NCBI GenBank assembly: GCA_011317545.1
Contig: WUJK01000013.1
Coordinates: forward strand, 310,001 to 374,000
Length of the DNA: 64,000 nucleotides
Reading direction: 5' to 3'
Source of the DNA: Coniella vitis
Taxonomy: Eukaryota > Ascomycota > Sordariomycetes > Diaporthales > Schizoparmaceae
Part shown: one piece after another, positions 60,992 through 64,000 of the stretch
How positions within the stretch are numbered: position 1 is the stretch's first letter
Layout of the letters: each line of letters starts with the position of its first letter
The notes under the pieces: model-generated
Seen by the model: only the letters and a program-made list of their open reading frames with translations
Told to the model about the DNA's origin: nothing
The model's database searches: none
Position numbers and translations under genes: made by a program

Positions 60992-62345
60992 TACGAATAC
61001 TATTAATACCTATATAGCTAAGAAACGTATAATACTCCTATTAATCTATATAAACTAGCCTAAGCTCCTATAAATACTGTATCTAATACTATTATAAAGT
61101 AATATATCCTTCCTACTAGATACTTATATAAATAGTATAATAAGTATAATATACTATACTAAAGCTAAGTTCTAGTATTACTAATTAACTATTACTAATA
61201 GGTATATTTACTAATAGAAGCTAACGCTATTAAGAAAGGTACCGCCCCTATAATATACGGCGTACTCCTATATAGCGTTATAAAGCCGACTATTAACGTA
61301 TTTAATAGTAATAACTATATCTATAATAAAGATAAGGGCGGTAAAGATATCCTATAAAAGGCCCTCGATAGCACCTTCGAGCTCGAGGATAAAGATAAGG
61401 GTAGTACCGAAGGTGCTAAGGATAGTACTAATAGCAAAGATAAGGTAGATTTATTCTAAAATAGCTAGGAATAGGCCGAAGATACCTTTAATAATAAGGA
61501 GCCTATTACTAATATATATACTAATAATAATAACGCCGAGGAGGACGATAAGGAGGCCTATTAGGATAAGGCTAATAACGATAGTAACTATATTACTAGT
61601 AGTAATACTAATCGTACCTATATAGATAATAGTAGTAGTAATAATAGTAATAATAACGATAACGATATCGGTATCGCCCGTATTATTACCGCCGGTAATA
61701 TTAGTAATAAACGCCCTACGCTTACCTTTATTCCTATTAATACTCCTATTATTAAGAAGTAATATTCTACCGCTACTATTAATAATAATAATACTAAGGC
61801 TAGGGCTATTAAGATAATAGCTCCTATTAAGGCTAACCTTCCTTATATTATCTATATTATTAACGCTATTATTACTACTAATACTTAGCTTAAAGCTAAG
61901 ATTAGTAAGAAGAAGATTAATACTACTAAGAATAAAGGTAAAGCTATTACTCCTATTACTCCTATTAAGCGTAAGAAAATATAGAAGGCTAGCGAAGCTA
62001 CTCCTAATAGCCGTTATATTATAACCTAGTGCGATATACCTTATAAATAGTATTTAGTCTTAGTAATTATCGGTAAATCGCTTAATAACTATTAGAATAT
62101 TAAGGGTAATACCCGCTATTAGCGCTATTAGCGTAAGGGCTATACCCCTTTAGCTAACTACCTAATAACTATTAGCCGCTAGCTATATAACGCCCTATAG
62201 GAGGGTAAGGATAATACCCCCTACTGTATTATTATTCGTATAGCTAAGGAGGCCTACGATAAAGTATTAGTAAAGGGCTTTACCGAGTTGTTTAGTAAGT
62301 CGGAGGAGGAGGTAGAGCCGGTTATATAGCCCTAGAAACGCCCCC
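60992..62345 (+). pseudogene. Long unrecognised RIP-degraded coding relic (3' part)
   Basis: From 60992 one frame runs about 450 codons with only RIP-type stops. The start (TYNTPINLYKLA) looks globular. A long Asp/Lys/Ser/Asn-rich low-complexity middle (~61330-61740) has acidic segments such as FELEDKDKGSTEG. A basic stretch (KISKKKINTTKNKGK) follows near 61910, then a globular C-terminal part ending KRPRYILPYY near 62345. Asn and Ile are inflated by RIP. I cannot assign a family; an ORF from another transposon or a duplicated host gene are both possible. Family B is inserted in it. Confidence 0.45.
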
Positions 62346-62757
62346 GCTATATCCTACCCTACTATCATGGTGTCTTCTGTGCGATATAGCTGCTTTTACG
62401 CCAAGAACTCGTCGTCTATGTTGTACTTCATCACCTCGCAACAACCCACCTCCTGACATTCTGAACCTCCAATTCGGAGTGCGAGCCGGTGAAGGCAACA
62501 TGACGTCATCAGCTTGATTTCTCAGCGTTATCGCAATGGATTCGCAGACAGTCTTTACTACTATCCTTGTTAAATCAATTCCTCGAGCATCACCATACAT
62601 CAGAAAGTCATCTAGTATTATCAACCTACGCAGTGTTTACGCTGCTTTCACGCAATCCAAAAGCTACTCTTTCAAATATACTTCGTCGTACAAGATAATC
62701 GACTTTTATCAAACACAAGACAACAAGCACTCGACATATCAAGAGAAAACACGACAC

Positions 62758-63003
62758 CCTGCGAAAGCGCAGGTTTAAAGCAAAGTCAACGCGCGACAAA
62801 CTCAACGCCCGAGTCAAAAGAGTTCATACATCAAGAAAACCGAGATACCATATTAAAACGCACGCTAAACGCAAGACAAAAGCAAGCTCAGCGCCCGAGT
62901 TAAGAGCAGTTACGTATCAAAAGAAACGACAGACCTTACGCAAATACAGTTCAAAAAGATATATACCATTGAAAAGAGCTGGGATACCCTGCGTAATCGC
63001 AGG
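62758..63003. repeat. Diverged tandem units with CCTGCG-N4-CGCAGG hairpins
   Basis: Hairpins at 62758-62773 (loop AAAG) and 62988-63003 (loop TAAT) have identical 6-bp stems and follow GACAC / GATAC. Between them CTCAACGCCCGAGTCAAAAG (62801) and CTCAGCGCCCGAGTTAAGAG (62887) are 86 bp apart, indicating degenerate units of about 86-90 bp. Confidence 0.6.
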
Positions 63004-63293
63004 TTCAGAGCAGGTCTTTCGCAAGATTTACAATCATTCACATTTCAAGAAGAATAAGAATCAAAGACAGAGTATAACAACATCGTTGCGTAAGGCATAC
63101 GGCTTCGCAGCGACAGCGCAGTTCGTGAGCAAGATGAATTGGTGAGCTACTGCTGTCCAGCAGGCTCCTTGAAAGATTTTGATGATTAGATGCTCGCAAG
63201 TGACTTGCTTTCACGCAGTCTTGGAGCATAGAAAAAGCAGTGATGACGCCGCTATCCCTCCGTGAGCCGAAGGTGGTAGTGTGCTTGAGATTT

Positions 63294-63459
63294 GGATCCA
63301 TTTTGTCCCGTGCAGGTTACTGAGTTGCTTGGAAGCAGCGGTGAAGCATGTAGGACGGAGCGCTTTTGCGCTGTTTGGATCCATTTTGTCCCGTGCAGGT
63401 CACTGAGTTGCTTGGAAGCAGCGGTGAAGCATGTAGGACGGAGCGCTTTTGCGCTGTTT
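63294..63459. repeat. 83-bp tandem duplication
   Basis: Two almost identical copies starting GGATCCATTTTGTCCCG at 63294 and 63377. Each ends in the hairpin AGCGC-TTTT-GCGCT (63359-63372 and 63442-63455). Confidence 0.95.
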
Positions 63460-64000
63460 GTGCGAGGTAACTCGCTGAAAGAACGGAATCGCGAGTCCGG
63501 TCTTCTTACGCTGGCGCAGTTTCTGTGCTGAGCAAACGCAGCGGAGACGCAGCGGGACCGCTGAGTCTATTACAGAGACTCGGAGGTTGAAGCCTTGAGT
63601 GAGGAATCGAAATTCATGCTGGTGCACACAGCGTGAATCATTTGAATTGAGATTTTCAGCGTTTCAGTTGATTAGTTTGTTGATTTGTTATGAATAACTG
63701 CAAATGCAGCGGGTACCCTGCGAAGACGCAGCTCTTACGCTGATGAAACAGTTTTTGAGATGGTCAAAGTTGATCTATCTTTTGTTGATTTGAATTGAGA
63801 ATAGGTGCATTTCAACAGCAAGTACGCTGTGGGAACGCAACCTTTACGCAGACTATGCAGTCTTTGAAACTGCAGCATTCAAAAGTTTGAATACTATGCG
63901 ATATCGCAGCGAAAGTCTGGCTTATGCTTTAAGTTTGAATTGATGTTTAGTATTGCTGTTTGGTTATTGTTATTGCAAGTTGTGATTATTGCAATTGATT

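Larger units (their letters stand above)
62366..64000. other. Unmutated flank right of the RIP block, no gene recognised
   Basis: CpA and TpG reappear abruptly at about 62366. Two overlapping open stretches exist: an 80-codon frame from ATG 62536, and about 150 codons without an ATG at 62697-63147 that are strongly basic. Neither shows a known domain. The rest holds short hairpins and tandem repeats, listed separately. From 63460 to the edge only hairpins near 63718 and 63897 stand out. Confidence 0.5.

Noticed and set aside
53608..62345. Simple in-frame join of the relic halves after removing family B
   Set aside because: The ATG frame and the best downstream frame do not match at the junction; an intron or frameshift would be needed, so no joined gene is proposed.

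Overview
The window reads as nuclear DNA of a filamentous ascomycete (Pezizomycotina, probably Sordariomycetes; the order is a guess). Evidence: a mitochondrial GatB gene with a fungal-type leader, a bZIP factor and a Zn2Cys6 factor whose introns have fungal donor, branch and acceptor sites, and about 35 kb of repeats carrying the C-to-T / G-to-A signature of repeat-induced point mutation (RIP).

Layout. Bases 1-1268 (minus) hold the N-terminal part of mitochondrial glutamyl-tRNA(Gln) amidotransferase subunit B, running off the left edge. From 1.27 to 12.6 kb no conserved gene is recognisable; there is one doubtful 81-codon ORF (2370-2615), many microsatellites and a CCAAT-box cluster at 9.63-9.73 kb. 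Bases 12634-14826 (plus) encode a 730-residue ATF/CREB-type bZIP protein full of homopolymer runs. Another 4.7 kb without recognisable genes carries a second CCAAT-box group. Bases 19585-24659 (plus) encode an 857-residue Zn2Cys6 transcription factor that I resolve into seven exons, with a 1449-bp first intron cutting the zinc cluster exactly before its third cysteine.

Bases 26.92-62.37 kb form a RIP-saturated transposon block: CpA and TpG have almost vanished, and Trp and Gln codons have become stops. It holds at least two full-length and several broken copies of one Ty3/Gypsy chromovirus (family A, LTRs about 460-490 bp, both orientations, nested). It also holds one complete element of a second chromovirus (family B, 53726-60986, 339-bp LTRs, TSD TATAC), which is inserted into an older unrecognised coding relic, and a small element with 137-bp terminal repeats. 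Family A carries a tRNA-like relic and an antisense coiled-coil reading frame between pol and the 3' LTR; family B also has an antisense frame there. Composition returns abruptly to normal at about 62.37 kb. The last 1.6 kb has no recognised gene but contains CTGCG-N4-CGCAG hairpins and an 83-bp tandem duplication.

How it fits together. The two transcription-factor genes are separate units with long upstream regions that share a 10-bp extended CCAAT box (ACCAATCACA, five copies). The right side is silenced, heterochromatin-like repeat DNA starting about 2.3 kb beyond the Zn2Cys6 gene. No evidence of a biosynthetic cluster or operon-like system was seen.
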